Source of the DNA: Stentor coeruleus
Taxonomy: Eukaryota > Ciliophora > Heterotrichea > Heterotrichida > Stentoridae
DNA length: 64,000 bases
Direction: 5' to 3'
NCBI GenBank assembly: GCA_001970955.1
Contig: MPUH01000028.1
Span: forward strand, 91,862-155,861
How positions within the stretch are numbered: position 1 is the first letter of the stretch; every line of letters begins with the position of its first letter. Below the pieces are notes generated by a model, which saw nothing but the letters and a program-made list of their open reading frames with translations, was not told the DNA's origin and did not search any database. The translations under genes were made by a program, and so were the position numbers. This document shows, one piece after another, positions 32,240-41,524 of this stretch.

Positions 32240-32822
32240 GTTAAATTGAATTACTTTTATTATGGTGAGGTGAAAGTTATTAGTTAATAGCTTAATATTA
32301 CACTTAAGTTTAAATAATGTCTGTGAACATATTTTATTGAAAATCGGGTATTAAGTTTATAATTTTTCATTATGATAACAGAGTACAACAGGCATCAAAA
32401 ATCTAAGACTACGTTCAATAAATATTATATGAAGGTTCACTTAAAATAAGTTGCAAATTTAATATACTTGTGCTTGAAATAAACATAAAATATTATTTTC
32501 ACAAGGATTACTAAGTAAAATTGTACTTTTTAATAACATAATAATCAGAACGAAAAAATCAATATGTTTAATTACATTAGTTAATAATGTATAAATGTCA
32601 AATGCCAAATGTTAAATGTCAAATCTTTAACTATATTTTTCTTGTAACTATTTGAAAGTAATTAAATTAGAAAATCAGTTTATCTTGTTTTTATTATAAG
32701 ATAAATATTATAGNTTCTTGTAACTATTTGAAAGTAATTAAATTAGAAAATCAGTTTATCTTGTTTTTATTATAAGATAAATATTATAGTAGTGATATAA
32801 TTAATAAAAATAAGTAGTAATA
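32240..32822. other. divergent intergenic region with a short tandem motif
   Basis: About 580 bp between the CDPK start and a plus-strand hypothetical gene. It contains four imperfect copies of an 8-9 nt AAATGTC-like unit at about 32592-32624 and the N join at 32639-32789. Otherwise AT-rich with no open frame. Confidence 0.5.
32639..32789. repeat. 75-bp direct repeat around a single N (assembly join)
   Basis: Bases 32639-32713 are repeated without visible change at 32715-32789, with N at 32714. Intergenic. Same pattern as the other five N joins. Confidence 0.88.
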
Positions 32823-33437
32823 ATGAATATTATTCAAAAGAAAGAATCGATTGACATTAAAAATTCAGAACCCCATATATTAGTTGCAAAAGTGTCAAAG
32901 AGAAATTTCATACAAAGTAAAGAAAAACATTTTCCAACATTAAATTCAAATTATCAAATTAAGTCTAAAAGCAATTCTCCAGAAAAATTACCAAAGATAA
33001 AAAAAAGCTGTGAATTATTTGAAGAAACTAATCACCAAGTAGGCTCGTTTCTTCATTCTAAGAGAATTAACACATTTCAAGCATATCAGTTTTATCAAAA
33101 CAGTTATGCAAAGATGCTCGATACTTTTAAGAGAAGAAAAAGAGAATCAAACAAAAGTCAATTAGCATATGCAAATTGTCCAAGTCCTGAATTATATAGA
33201 GAAATTAAAGAAATACTAAAATTTCCTTCTTATCCTAAAAGAGATGCGTCTCCATTCAGACAAAACTTATGCAAAGTTATGAATAACTCAAATACAATCG
33301 AAGAACTGCTTAAAATGACAAAGTTCAAGGTCAGCACAATCCTCAAAAGTTCAGAAACAAACACAGGTTCACAAATTTCTCCATTGAGAGAATACAGACT
33401 ATCTAGCCCAATACGGGGAAATTATATGATAATTTAA
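32823..33437 (+). CDS. hypothetical basic protein, 204 aa
   Basis: Not recognised. The product is basic and rich in Lys, Ser and Asn, with low-complexity stretches in the first 80 residues (SKSNSPEKLPKIKKS). A more ordered middle follows (INTFQAYQFYQNSYAKMLDTFKRRKRE, then PSPELYREIKEILKFPSYPKR). It has no signal peptide, membrane segment or Cys cluster. Several Ser-Pro dipeptides could be phosphorylation sites. The clean ATG follows AGTAGTAATA, and the frame is long for this base composition. The next gene starts 48 bp downstream on the same strand. Confidence 0.7.
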   Translation: MNIIQKKESIDIKNSEPHILVAKVSKRNFIQSKEKHFPTLNSNYQIKSKSNSPEKLPKIKKSCELFEETNHQVGSFLHSKRINTFQAYQFYQNSYAKMLDTFKRRKRESNKSQLAYANCPSPELYREIKEILKFPSYPKRDASPFRQNLCKVMNNSNTIEELLKMTKFKVSTILKSSETNTGSQISPLREYRLSSPIRGNYMII

Positions 33438-33485
33438 TTATTATCCTAACCTTTTAATTATGTTAGGCTATTTAAATTCGAAAAT

Positions 33486-35033
33486 ATGCTGAAAGACTCG
33501 TTCGAAGGAAAAGTTATCCGCGTTGACGGATTTAATGACGAGGAAGTATCATGTAAAGTTTATTTAAACGATAAGCTCATAGAAGAGTTCATTGCTAAAT
33601 CCTCACATAAATCTATTCAGCTCTATGGTAAAGGGATTTTTCGATTTGTTTTCCAATCAACATCCTTTACAAAAAGTGCAAGTTTAAAGCTTTCTTTGTT
33701 TGAAGATGATGGTGCTCAATGGTTGCCATTATTTGATTCTAATGATTTCATAGAAACTCTTCCAGAAGAGACACTATCTCCAAGATTCCTAATTGTCCTT
33801 TGTAAATCAAAGTCCCTACAAATTATTGAAGAAAGTGGGGAAATATCAGAAGATTCTAGTCTTTCTGTTAGTGAAAGTGAAGAAAATAAACCAGAAATAA
33901 AATTGTGTGAAGATTTTATAGATGACCGGCTTCCTTCTCAGGAAATTTATGAGTTTAGTGAAATGAGTGAACAAAATGATAATCCATGTAATCCAAAAGA
34001 ATTTTTTGAAAGTATTGAAAATGATTTTTTAAACCAAAGTAGTATTAGGGAAGATGAGTTTAGTGGAAATATGACAAATGAAAAATTTCATAATATTTGG
34101 GAATCTAGTGAATCACAGGAAAGACAAAGTTTAGAATTGTTTAAGGAATCATCGAATTTTAAACAAATTGTTGATGATTTAAATGCTAAGTATCAGGATG
34201 TTTGCAAAATACAAGAAATTCAGGCAGCGAGAGTTGCTGAATATGATATTAAATTTATTAAAATATTTGAGAATCATAGGGAACAAACGAAAAGAAGTCA
34301 AGAAAGGGAAGATTCATTAATAGAACTTATTAATGAAAAAGAAAATGAACTTCAATTGGCTCAGGAAGAAATATTGAAGCTGAGGAAAGAAAAAACGAAA
34401 CTGGAACTTGAAAATAAAACTTTGAAGGAAACTAATCAAAGTTTAGCAAAGGAAATCGAAATTGTTAATCCAGGACCTCTGCATAAGGAAGCAGCTTTTT
34501 TAAGGAAGAAAATAGCAGAGCTTGAAAAGACTTTAAATAATTGTTATAGCAAGGAATTCCTTGAAGCTAAACTTATTGAAAAGGATTTAATAATAACAAA
34601 TCTTCAAAGCCAATACAGAAATCGTCCATTTGACTCTGAAACAAGAGAATCACAAAATTCAACTAATTCTATGATAGATGAATTAGATGAATCAGTTAGA
34701 TTTCATGCGAAATCAATGAACCTTCCTGAACCTATTGTTCGTGACAAAGAACAAATTTATGTTTTAGGCCATAGAAAATTCAATTTAATGCTTCATAATG
34801 GAAATCTTATGTGTAGGATTGGGGAAACTTTTAAGCCATTTAAAGAATACATAAAAAACTTTGTATTAGATACAAGCATTGTTAAACCTTTAAAGAAAAG
34901 ATTTTCAGTAGACCAAAATATTGATAGCGAATATGATGTAGAGAATTTTAAAGAAGCACAAGTACAAGCAAAGGTTAAACAGTCAGTAAAACCAACAAGG
35001 AATCTTCAAATCAAAAGAAAAACCAGGTTTTGA
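33486..35033 (+). CDS. coiled-coil protein with possible C2-like N-terminus and GAR-like C-terminal motif
   Basis: The 515-residue protein has three parts. Residues 1-115 look beta-rich (VIRVDGFNDEEVSCKVYLND... RFLIVLCKS), like a C2 or similar sandwich domain, without clear Ca2+ ligands. Residues 120-220 are acidic and Ser-rich. Residues 230-375 are a strong coiled coil. Near the C-terminus, YVLGHRKFNLMLHNGNLMCR then IGETFKPFKEYIKNF resembles the GAR domain of Gas2/spectraplakin proteins (hydrophobic strand, LM.R.G, then an acidic/aromatic helix), which binds microtubules. The tail is basic (RNLQIKRKTRF). The GAR assignment is tentative and from memory. A cytoskeletal role is plausible. It ends in TGA. 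Confidence 0.75.
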   Translation: MLKDSFEGKVIRVDGFNDEEVSCKVYLNDKLIEEFIAKSSHKSIQLYGKGIFRFVFQSTSFTKSASLKLSLFEDDGAQWLPLFDSNDFIETLPEETLSPRFLIVLCKSKSLQIIEESGEISEDSSLSVSESEENKPEIKLCEDFIDDRLPSQEIYEFSEMSEQNDNPCNPKEFFESIENDFLNQSSIREDEFSGNMTNEKFHNIWESSESQERQSLELFKESSNFKQIVDDLNAKYQDVCKIQEIQAARVAEYDIKFIKIFENHREQTKRSQEREDSLIELINEKENELQLAQEEILKLRKEKTKLELENKTLKETNQSLAKEIEIVNPGPLHKEAAFLRKKIAELEKTLNNCYSKEFLEAKLIEKDLIITNLQSQYRNRPFDSETRESQNSTNSMIDELDESVRFHAKSMNLPEPIVRDKEQIYVLGHRKFNLMLHNGNLMCRIGETFKPFKEYIKNFVLDTSIVKPLKKRFSVDQNIDSEYDVENFKEAQVQAKVKQSVKPTRNLQIKRKTRF

Positions 35034-35110
35034 TTAAATAATATATATAAATTAGACATAAATAATTGTGATATTTAGATATACAAAAAACAAACTAAGT
35101 AAATAATTTT

Positions 35111-35566
35111 TTACTTAACTATATCTACTGTTTCTGGCTTAAGTAATAAAAGTCCTGTTCCAGAAATAGCCATTGAATCTTTACTGATTTTCCTTACCGT
35201 TGAGTTGAGAGTACATTTTATTTTATTTGATTTGGTAGTTTCCAAGGCAGTAACAGTGCATTTAACTTCGATTTCTTCATCAACATAAATTGGCAACAAA
35301 AAATTTACTGATTGTGATAAGTAAACAGGAGAAATAAAAGTTTTTAAGTAGAGTTTTGTAAATAAAGAAGTTGGCATCATCCCATAAACAAAAGTTTTTT
35401 CGAAGCCTAAACTTTTCAAAGCATCAAGTTTGAAATGAACTGGATCTTCATCTTGGACAAAATCTGCGAACTGCTGAATATCCTTTTCTGTAAAAATCCT
35501 ATTCATTAAAGCAAAACTGCCTATTCCAAGTTTAACTTTTCCTGCTACCTGGGTAATGATTGACAT
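35111..35566 (-). CDS. MaoC/hotdog-fold (R)-hydroxyacyl dehydratase
   Basis: The 151-residue product is the usual size for a single hotdog subunit. It has FTEKDIQQFADFVQDEDPVHF, matching the D-x-N-P-x-H hydratase motif with the catalytic pair D39 and H44; the usual Asn is Asp here. It continues with a VYGMMP segment (VHGML in most members), a hydrophobic strand SQSVNFLLPIYVDEEIEVKCTV and GTGLLLL. Such enzymes hydrate trans-2-enoyl-CoA or dehydrate 3-hydroxyacyl-ACP/CoA; mitochondrial HTD2 and R-specific hydratases are the nearest types. There is no evident targeting signal. The start follows TATATATAA and faces another gene across only 37 bp. Confidence 0.85.
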   Translation of the reverse strand: MSIITQVAGKVKLGIGSFALMNRIFTEKDIQQFADFVQDEDPVHFKLDALKSLGFEKTFVYGMMPTSLFTKLYLKTFISPVYLSQSVNFLLPIYVDEEIEVKCTVTALETTKSNKIKCTLNSTVRKISKDSMAISGTGLLLLKPETVDIVK

Positions 35567-35603
35567 TTATATATAATGTATATATGAAAGAGTATTTGTT
35601 ATA
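35567..35603. promoter_or_regulatory. 37-bp bidirectional promoter region
   Basis: The whole space between the divergent ATGs at 35566 (minus) and 35604 (plus) is 37 bp. It carries TATATAA next to the minus start and TTATA next to the plus start, so both leaders must be very short or overlap the opposite gene. Confidence 0.55.
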
Positions 35604-36107
35604 ATGTGGAGACCTTTTACCAGTGATTTTGTTGCCCATACATATGAAGAGTTTAGGAAAAAATACGATAAAGTATGGGCAGAAAAACCAATTCAAATAC
35701 GTGAACAGAATGAGAAATTTGATCCTAAAAATATTTTCCCATATAAACTTGATATCGAGGAACTTGAAAAAAGGAAAAAAGAATACAAATTTTTGCGATC
35801 AAAGGTTTTAGAACAAAGAAAATATATAAAAGATAGAGATGCTAGTTTTTTAAATACTAAGAAATTTAAAATTCAACTACAAAAAGAAGAAGATATGATT
35901 GGAAAAAATCAAAGGAAAAAAAATATTATTAGGATTAGATCATTTGCATCAAATAAACTTTATAGGCATAAAAGCTCAAACAGTCATGGGGAATATGAAA
36001 ATACATTTGCCCTTACTTCTTTATATAAAACTACACTTATTCTTAAAAATAAATCAGTTGAAAGTCGAAATAATGCAAGTATTCCAAGTGCTAGAACTAA
36101 ATTTTAA
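35604..36107 (+). CDS. hypothetical basic protein, 167 aa
   Basis: Not recognised. The product has MWRPFTSDFVAHTYEEFRKKYDKVW, then LDIEELEKRKKEYKFLRSKVLEQRKYI, a probable helix or coiled coil, and a basic Ser/Asn-rich C-terminus ending NASIPSARTKF. There are no membrane segments or Cys motifs. The start is the ATG directly after TTGTTATA, supported by the divergent promoter with the hydratase gene. The composition is coding-like throughout. It could be a small cytoskeletal or ciliary protein, but nothing establishes that. Confidence 0.7.
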   Translation: MWRPFTSDFVAHTYEEFRKKYDKVWAEKPIQIREQNEKFDPKNIFPYKLDIEELEKRKKEYKFLRSKVLEQRKYIKDRDASFLNTKKFKIQLQKEEDMIGKNQRKKNIIRIRSFASNKLYRHKSSNSHGEYENTFALTSLYKTTLILKNKSVESRNNASIPSARTKF

Positions 36108-36837
36108 GTTGATTGTATTACCTTATAAAATATAGTTAAAATTTTCCAACTAAAAATAAAATATGTGCTTTTTGAGGAAGTGGTTAAAATGATCATGAGG
36201 ATTGTGCAAAAATGATTTAAAGCATTATTAAATTATTGAAAACTACATTACCAATAACTAAACTGTCTAAAATTGTTATAAAATATTGGAAAGTAATTTA
36301 AAAACCGTTGAAAATTTCTGTTTTTTTTTACAATTTACTTTCTTTTATAATGATTTACATAAATTCCAACTTTCTCATGAGCTAATCTGTAACTATATCC
36401 CATATCCACAGTTCTCACAATTTAAATTCATACAAAAAATCAAAAGTTATTATTTCAAAGCCAAAAAGTCCCTTTCCTCATTCACTCTGACTCCTAAATA
36501 TAATATTTCCCTTATATATAATAATAAAACAAATAAGTAAAATGTATTAAAATCACAAACTCTCCCTAAAACAAAAATTTATCAAACTAATATCAAAATC
36601 TTAAATTTAGAGCATTTTCCATCTCAACAACAAAAACCATCAAATAATCTCTCAAATTTGTTTAATCCTTAAAAGCCATCACAAAGATCATAAAAAAAAC
36701 CCAAATCTTTACAAAATATAAACACAACACAATTATATATAATAATTACTACAATTTATTCCTAATATGAAAACATTTTCCAAGTAGGAATCGATGTTAA
36801 ATTATACGATTTAAATTATTATAAATAATAGATTGAA
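36108..36837. other. intergenic, strongly skewed composition
   Basis: About 730 bp between two plus-strand genes. The first part is G-containing and C-poor; from about 36350 to 36740 the plus strand is C-rich and almost free of G, ahead of the gene at 36838. An open stretch at 36286-36540 in the C-rich part is attributed to this composition, not to a gene. Confidence 0.55.
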
Positions 36838-37242
36838 ATGATCAAAAAAGATATAAGGCGAATAGCTCAGAATGGCTTCAGCCCAGAGACACATAAAGAT
36901 GTGGCTTTGTTTAGAGGTGAGCCTGAAACTAGATTTAAAACTGAAATGTGTAGGAATTGGGAAGCTGGAAACTGTGAATATGGAGATAAATGCTTTTTTG
37001 CACATGGTCAAAAAGAACTAAGGGATAAGAATGGGATGAGATCTGTAAAGGATCAAAAATGTGAAAATTTTTTCAAGTTTGGATATTGTTTAAGCGGAAG
37101 CAAATGCCAGTATAGTCATGTTGATGATTTAGGAACAAATTATTTATCTAATCAAAAAACAACAATTCAAAATAATTTCCAGGAAAAAATAAGTCCCCCA
37201 GCTTTTATTGATCTTGAAAGCAGAAATCCTTACAGATCATAA
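36838..37242 (+). CDS. tandem CCCH zinc-finger RNA-binding protein (TIS11-like)
   Basis: The 134-residue protein has two CCCH fingers. The first, [20 protein letters not shown] then FFAHG, is C-x7-C-x5-C-x3-H. The second, [20 protein letters not shown] then SH, is C-x8-C-x5-C-x3-H. The KTEMC lead-in and the ~20-residue linker ([15 protein letters not shown]) are those of the TIS11/tristetraprolin family, which binds AU-rich elements in 3' UTRs and promotes mRNA decay. The first finger is one residue short of the canonical C-x8-C. Little is present outside the fingers: a 35-residue basic head and a short Pro-containing tail, so it is minimal compared with animal members. The ATG follows AATAGATTGAA. 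Confidence 0.92.
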   Translation: MIKKDIRRIAQNGFSPETHKDVALFRGEPETRFKTEMCRNWEAGNCEYGDKCFFAHGQKELRDKNGMRSVKDQKCENFFKFGYCLSGSKCQYSHVDDLGTNYLSNQKTTIQNNFQEKISPPAFIDLESRNPYRS

Positions 37243-38373
37243 TTTAACTTAATCGAATTCGCTTTCAGTAGTTGTGATGATTTGAATTAATATTTGTATT
37301 TAGTTATAGGTTTTATATTTTGTGTAATAAATTTTGGTCTTTCAAGTAGCAAAACTGGGAACGGTTGATATTTAGAAGTTAATTTCTTATTAAAAGGTAA
37401 AAGTTAACTGATTTATATTTGATTTTTTTATAATGAAAGTATTTAAGTTAGGTTTTTGATTTTTTTTTTTAGGTGAAAGGGTTAAGTGATGATGATTTAA
37501 ATATATATTGAAGAACTTATATAACTTGATGTGAATTTAAAGCAAAACTGAAATGTGATTTATATAAAGAAATGATTTTGATTATTTTTTTAAAATTAAT
37601 CTATAGCTATATAAGTATTCTATCAGTTTACTTTTATATCATAAAATTCTTAAAGTATTTCATTGTTTTTTGAATATATTTCTAGGATTTGTGTTTTATT
37701 TAAGCCTCAAGAATCTAATGACAATTTTTACAAATGAATTAGATTTATCTTTTAGCTTAATTATAAAATGAGCATTACACTAAGAATTTGTAAATGATAA
37801 TTCTTTCCACAATTAGCATTAGCAAATAATTGTAATAAAATAAAGCGTAGATTTTTAACATCTCATAACTCAAGCATTCATTAAAAAATACTATTATTAA
37901 ATGAAGTCAATCTTTTCATCATCCTTTATTATTAATAATTTATTATGACTAAATGATTTTAAATATCATCAAATTACAATATTTCTAAAGCGGTTTCCAG
38001 TATTATATTTAAATAGGTTTGTGTAAATAAATTTTCATAAAGAAAGTATATTTCAATATTCATGCATCTGTATAAAAAAAATTTATTAGGCTTATACTAT
38101 TTGACACAATAAAGAGTTACACCAAAAAAGCTCATATCAGTAACTGTTATAAAAAATATTCTGATTATTATTATCTAATAGGTTGTTTTATGTTCAAAAT
38201 AAAAGTATCAAAGATTTTATACTAATTTCTGGACTTCCATATCTCTATTACAAATTTTTATCTACTTTACAAAACTTTTTCATAGTTCATTCCTTGGAAT
38301 TAATCTTTATTTCAGTATTTAAATTAATTATTTTGCTTTAAATTATAGTCATTATAATTATCTAGTTATTCTG
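37243..38373. other. convergent intergenic region, nothing recognised
   Basis: About 1.1 kb between the 3' ends of the CCCH and kinesin genes. The plus strand is G-rich/C-poor up to about 37700, then progressively richer in C (about 37800-38340). No open frame was noted. Confidence 0.55.
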
Positions 38374-40605
38374 CTAATCATCAGCTTTTTTTAAGAAGTT
38401 CTGGAAGAATTTAGCATTTCTAATATCAGATCCTACCATACCAGCCAAAAATTTACTACCTCCCTTTATTGGCTTCCTTACATTGCTATAAACAGTTGGT
38501 GTCTGTTCATCATTTTGAGTCATCTCAACCATTTCAAGCGCTTTTGCAGACAGTTGGCTAGTAAGTTCATCCAGATTCAATTTTAATGACTCTATTTCTT
38601 CATTCTGCTCTTTCTGTATATCTAAAAGTTTTTCAATCTTCTTCTTACCAAGCTGCTGTTCTATTCTAAAATTAGTCTTTTCATTAGAAAGTTTGTTATA
38701 CAAAAAAGTTAAATTTTCAACTTGAAACCTTTCTCTTTCCAAATCGTTTTTAATTTTTTTCTGATCAGCTGATAACTGATTCATGACTTTTTGATATTTT
38801 GAATTTGATTGAGAAACTTGTGAGTTCAGCCTTTCAACTTCAGAGAAATAATTTTCAAGAAATTTCTGGAAAATATGCTCATCAATCATCTTCCTTTCTT
38901 CAACTAAACTCTGAATAAACAGTTGTCGTAGCTGTGTAGGATCATCAGTAGATGATAATTTTGACTTAAGAATATCTTCAACTTGTAGTATTTTTAATTC
39001 CAAACTCTTGAATTTGCCCATTTCACTATCAATAGTAATAATCTCACTAGTTTCCTTCCTCATAATCGGTGTTGCAATTTCCTGTTTAAAGTTTTTCATA
39101 TTTTCTAATTCAAAAATCAGGTTTTCAATTCTTTTTTCCAGGTCAGACTTTTCAGTCATTATCTGATTAAGCTCAAATCCTATTGTTTTATTAGTCTCAT
39201 TACTGCTTTCTAATTGTTCTTCATTATATTTAACCAATTCATCAAGTTCTTCATTTTTCATTTTAATATTCTTAAGATTTTCATTAAGAGTTTCATAAAC
39301 TAACTGAAGTTCTGATAGTTCAGCTTGAAACTTTTCATTTTTCTCATATTCTATATTCAAATTGTCTTTAGTTTCTTTTAACTCTTTTAAAATCTCATTT
39401 TCTTCTTCTTCAGCACGCTGATCTATTGAGCCTTCAGTTGGCAGAACAATATTATGTTTTTTCAATAAGTCTTCAAATTCTTGTATTCGTTTATCTTTTT
39501 GCATTATTGCAACTTCAGCACGAGCTAGCATGATTTTTAGCTCAGCCACAGTGAACTCTTTATTTACTTTAGGTTTATTTTTAATAGCTTTTGCTCTTAT
39601 ACCAAACCGTAGTGTACCTATTGTTTCTGATTCATTATATGGAGAAGGTGAGCAAGTTATAATCAATGCAGTCTTTGAGTTACCTCCAAGTGAATCCTGA
39701 AGTACTCTTGTTAGCTTAGAATCTCTATATGGAACATGGGTTGAAGTTCCATCAGTTAGAGACATGATAACTTTTCCTAAGCAAGTAAGAGATTTATTGA
39801 TATTTTTAGCTTCTTCTAAGGTTTTTCCAGTTGCTCCTGTCTTGCCAACTTTTTCTGAGCCTGCTAAGTCGACAAGAAACAGTTTCCCAGTTTTCTCAGA
39901 AAAATCTATCGAGCTTTTTTGATTTATTGTTGTAATAAAAATTGAATGGGATCGAGAACTTCCTGCATTCATGTTGGTAAAAGCAACTTCTCTATTAGCT
40001 TGACCTAAATCCATGAATTTCAATAGACCTTCTCCAGAATCCACATAATGCTCACTAAGTCCTGATATGTATACTCCTCTTGCTTTATCCTCAGAGACTT
40101 TAAGATCTTTTCTTGTTGGATCGATAAGGTCTTTAATTTTTTCATTGTATATTTCACAAAAACCAACTTTGACTAAAAACTCCATATCTTCAGCTTTAGA
40201 TATTCTATCAAATACAGTAAAAACCATTCTTGGGATGATACCTTTTAGTTGTTCATCGTATATGTCAGGACCTGCCATAGTAAAAGTTTTACCAGAAGAT
40301 GTTTGACCATAAGCAAAAACTGTCCCATTAAAACCTTCCATGACTGCATCTACAATTTGCTTAGCTGTAGTTTCATATACTATTTTTTGCTCTGTTGATG
40401 GAGGGAATACAAAGTCAAAATTAAATCTTTGTTGGCCAAAGCCTTCAAATTGTTGATTTATTGTTACAGTTTTTCCATCAGATGGAAATTCAACATTCAA
40501 TTCCATTGATTTTTCTTTTTCCCTTTCGTTTAAAGGACGAAATCTGCAGCTAACGATTATATTACCCTCTAGCGGCCTTGCTGGAGCTTTTCCTCTATTT
40601 GCCAT
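38374..40605 (-). CDS. kinesin heavy chain, kinesin-1-like, N-terminal motor
   Basis: A 743-residue protein. The motor domain covers about 10-345: NIIVSCRFRPLNE, the P-loop GQTSSGKT (100-107), switch I NAGSSRSHS, switch II DLAGSEKVGKTG and the microtubule-binding HVPYRDSKLTRVLQDSLGGN. The neck-linker region ends GIRAKAIKNKPKVNKE. From about 370 to 700 it is coiled coil, then a short basic tail (KPIKGGSKFLAGM). The motor most resembles conventional kinesin (kinesin-1): plus-end-directed transport. The tail lacks a recognisable IAK autoinhibitory motif and is shorter than animal KHC. The start at MANRG (40605) is chosen because the residues upstream are hydrophobic and unlike a kinesin head, although the frame is open to 40692. 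Confidence 0.92.
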   Translation of the reverse strand: MANRGKAPARPLEGNIIVSCRFRPLNEREKEKSMELNVEFPSDGKTVTINQQFEGFGQQRFNFDFVFPPSTEQKIVYETTAKQIVDAVMEGFNGTVFAYGQTSSGKTFTMAGPDIYDEQLKGIIPRMVFTVFDRISKAEDMEFLVKVGFCEIYNEKIKDLIDPTRKDLKVSEDKARGVYISGLSEHYVDSGEGLLKFMDLGQANREVAFTNMNAGSSRSHSIFITTINQKSSIDFSEKTGKLFLVDLAGSEKVGKTGATGKTLEEAKNINKSLTCLGKVIMSLTDGTSTHVPYRDSKLTRVLQDSLGGNSKTALIITCSPSPYNESETIGTLRFGIRAKAIKNKPKVNKEFTVAELKIMLARAEVAIMQKDKRIQEFEDLLKKHNIVLPTEGSIDQRAEEEENEILKELKETKDNLNIEYEKNEKFQAELSELQLVYETLNENLKNIKMKNEELDELVKYNEEQLESSNETNKTIGFELNQIMTEKSDLEKRIENLIFELENMKNFKQEIATPIMRKETSEIITIDSEMGKFKSLELKILQVEDILKSKLSSTDDPTQLRQLFIQSLVEERKMIDEHIFQKFLENYFSEVERLNSQVSQSNSKYQKVMNQLSADQKKIKNDLERERFQVENLTFLYNKLSNEKTNFRIEQQLGKKKIEKLLDIQKEQNEEIESLKLNLDELTSQLSAKALEMVEMTQNDEQTPTVYSNVRKPIKGGSKFLAGMVGSDIRNAKFFQNFLKKADD

Positions 40606-40697
40606 TATTATTATTACGTAAAAATAATGGCAAATATGGATTGAATAAAAATTATTTAAAATACAAGATGAAAATGTAATTAATATTTTCAAAGCAA

Positions 40698-40787
40698 TTT
40701 TATTATGTTTCTTGTGATACTGCTATAAAATAGATGTGCCTATTTTATTATGTTTCTTGTGATACTGCTATATAATAGATGTGCCTA
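40698..40787. repeat. two tandem copies of a 45-bp unit
   Basis: A 45-bp unit beginning TTTTATTATGTTTCTTG occurs twice head to tail, with a single A/T difference (GCTATAAAAT versus GCTATATAAT). It lies 93 bp upstream of the kinesin start, has no N between copies, and is therefore distinct from the assembly joins. Confidence 0.8.
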
Positions 40788-41035
40788 TTTTAATTTGAAG
40801 AATATTTTTGAAATTGTATTAGGACTGAGATTTTTTAGGACTTTAAAAAATAAGTTATTTTTTTTATTGGTTTAATTTGATATTTAATATAACAATTAGT
40901 CGATTTTAAGAACAGCAAATTGGTGTTATAATACTTAATAATTGAAGTTTGTGAAAGCAACTAGTTAGTGATAAAATATAGCCTAGGTTTAGTAAATAAA
41001 AATATCATTATTGATATAAGGTAGAGTAGTTATAA

Positions 41036-41341
41036 TAGATTTTTTAGAAAAATAAATTATTTTAATTGTGGCTATGTATAATGGATAGGAATTAACTATA
41101 ATTTATTTTAGCATATTTTAAGCTCATAAGAGATTTTAGCTATCAGCAAATTCAGCGCCTATTAATTACAAATAACAGGATTTCANATAATAGATTTTTT
41201 AGAAAAATAAATTATTTTAATTGTGGCTATGTATAATGGATAGGAATTAACTATAATTTATTTTAGCATATTTTATGCTCATAAGAGATTTTAGCTATCA
41301 GCAAATTCAGCGCCTATTAATTACAAATAACAGGATTTCAC
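41036..41341. repeat. ~150-bp direct repeat around a single N (assembly join)
   Basis: The ~150 bp ending at 41185 reappear from 41187, with one A/T change (TTTAAGCTC versus TTTATGCTC). N is at 41186. The second copy runs on into a short open frame. Confidence 0.87.
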
Positions 41342-41500
41342 AGAGTCGATGATAAACTTAAAAATATTCTCACAAGACTTACAAAAAAGACAATTCACCT
41401 TACATTTTTAACAACAGAGAATACTTTATTCAGTATAGAAGAATTAGAAAATCATCTAAAAAAATACTCATATATCATTAAGCAACTTTATAATTCCTAA
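41321..41500 (+). pseudogene. 59-codon orphan open frame, possible 3' gene remnant
   Basis: Directly after a TAA the frame reads LQITGFHRVDDKLKNILTR... to ...KKYSYIIKQLYNS and stops at 41500. Its composition looks like a helical protein C-terminus, but it has no ATG, and no 15-nt GTA...TAG intron links it upstream. It begins inside the duplicated DNA next to the N join, so an upstream exon may be missing from the assembly. It lies 24 bp from the Prp43 3' end. Confidence 0.3.
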
Positions 41501-41524
41501 CTATTTAGCCAATTGTTATATTTA

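Noticed and set aside
36286-36540. A small plus-strand gene
   Set aside because: The open frame follows from the near absence of G in this stretch. The translation is low-complexity and similar flanks occur before other genes.
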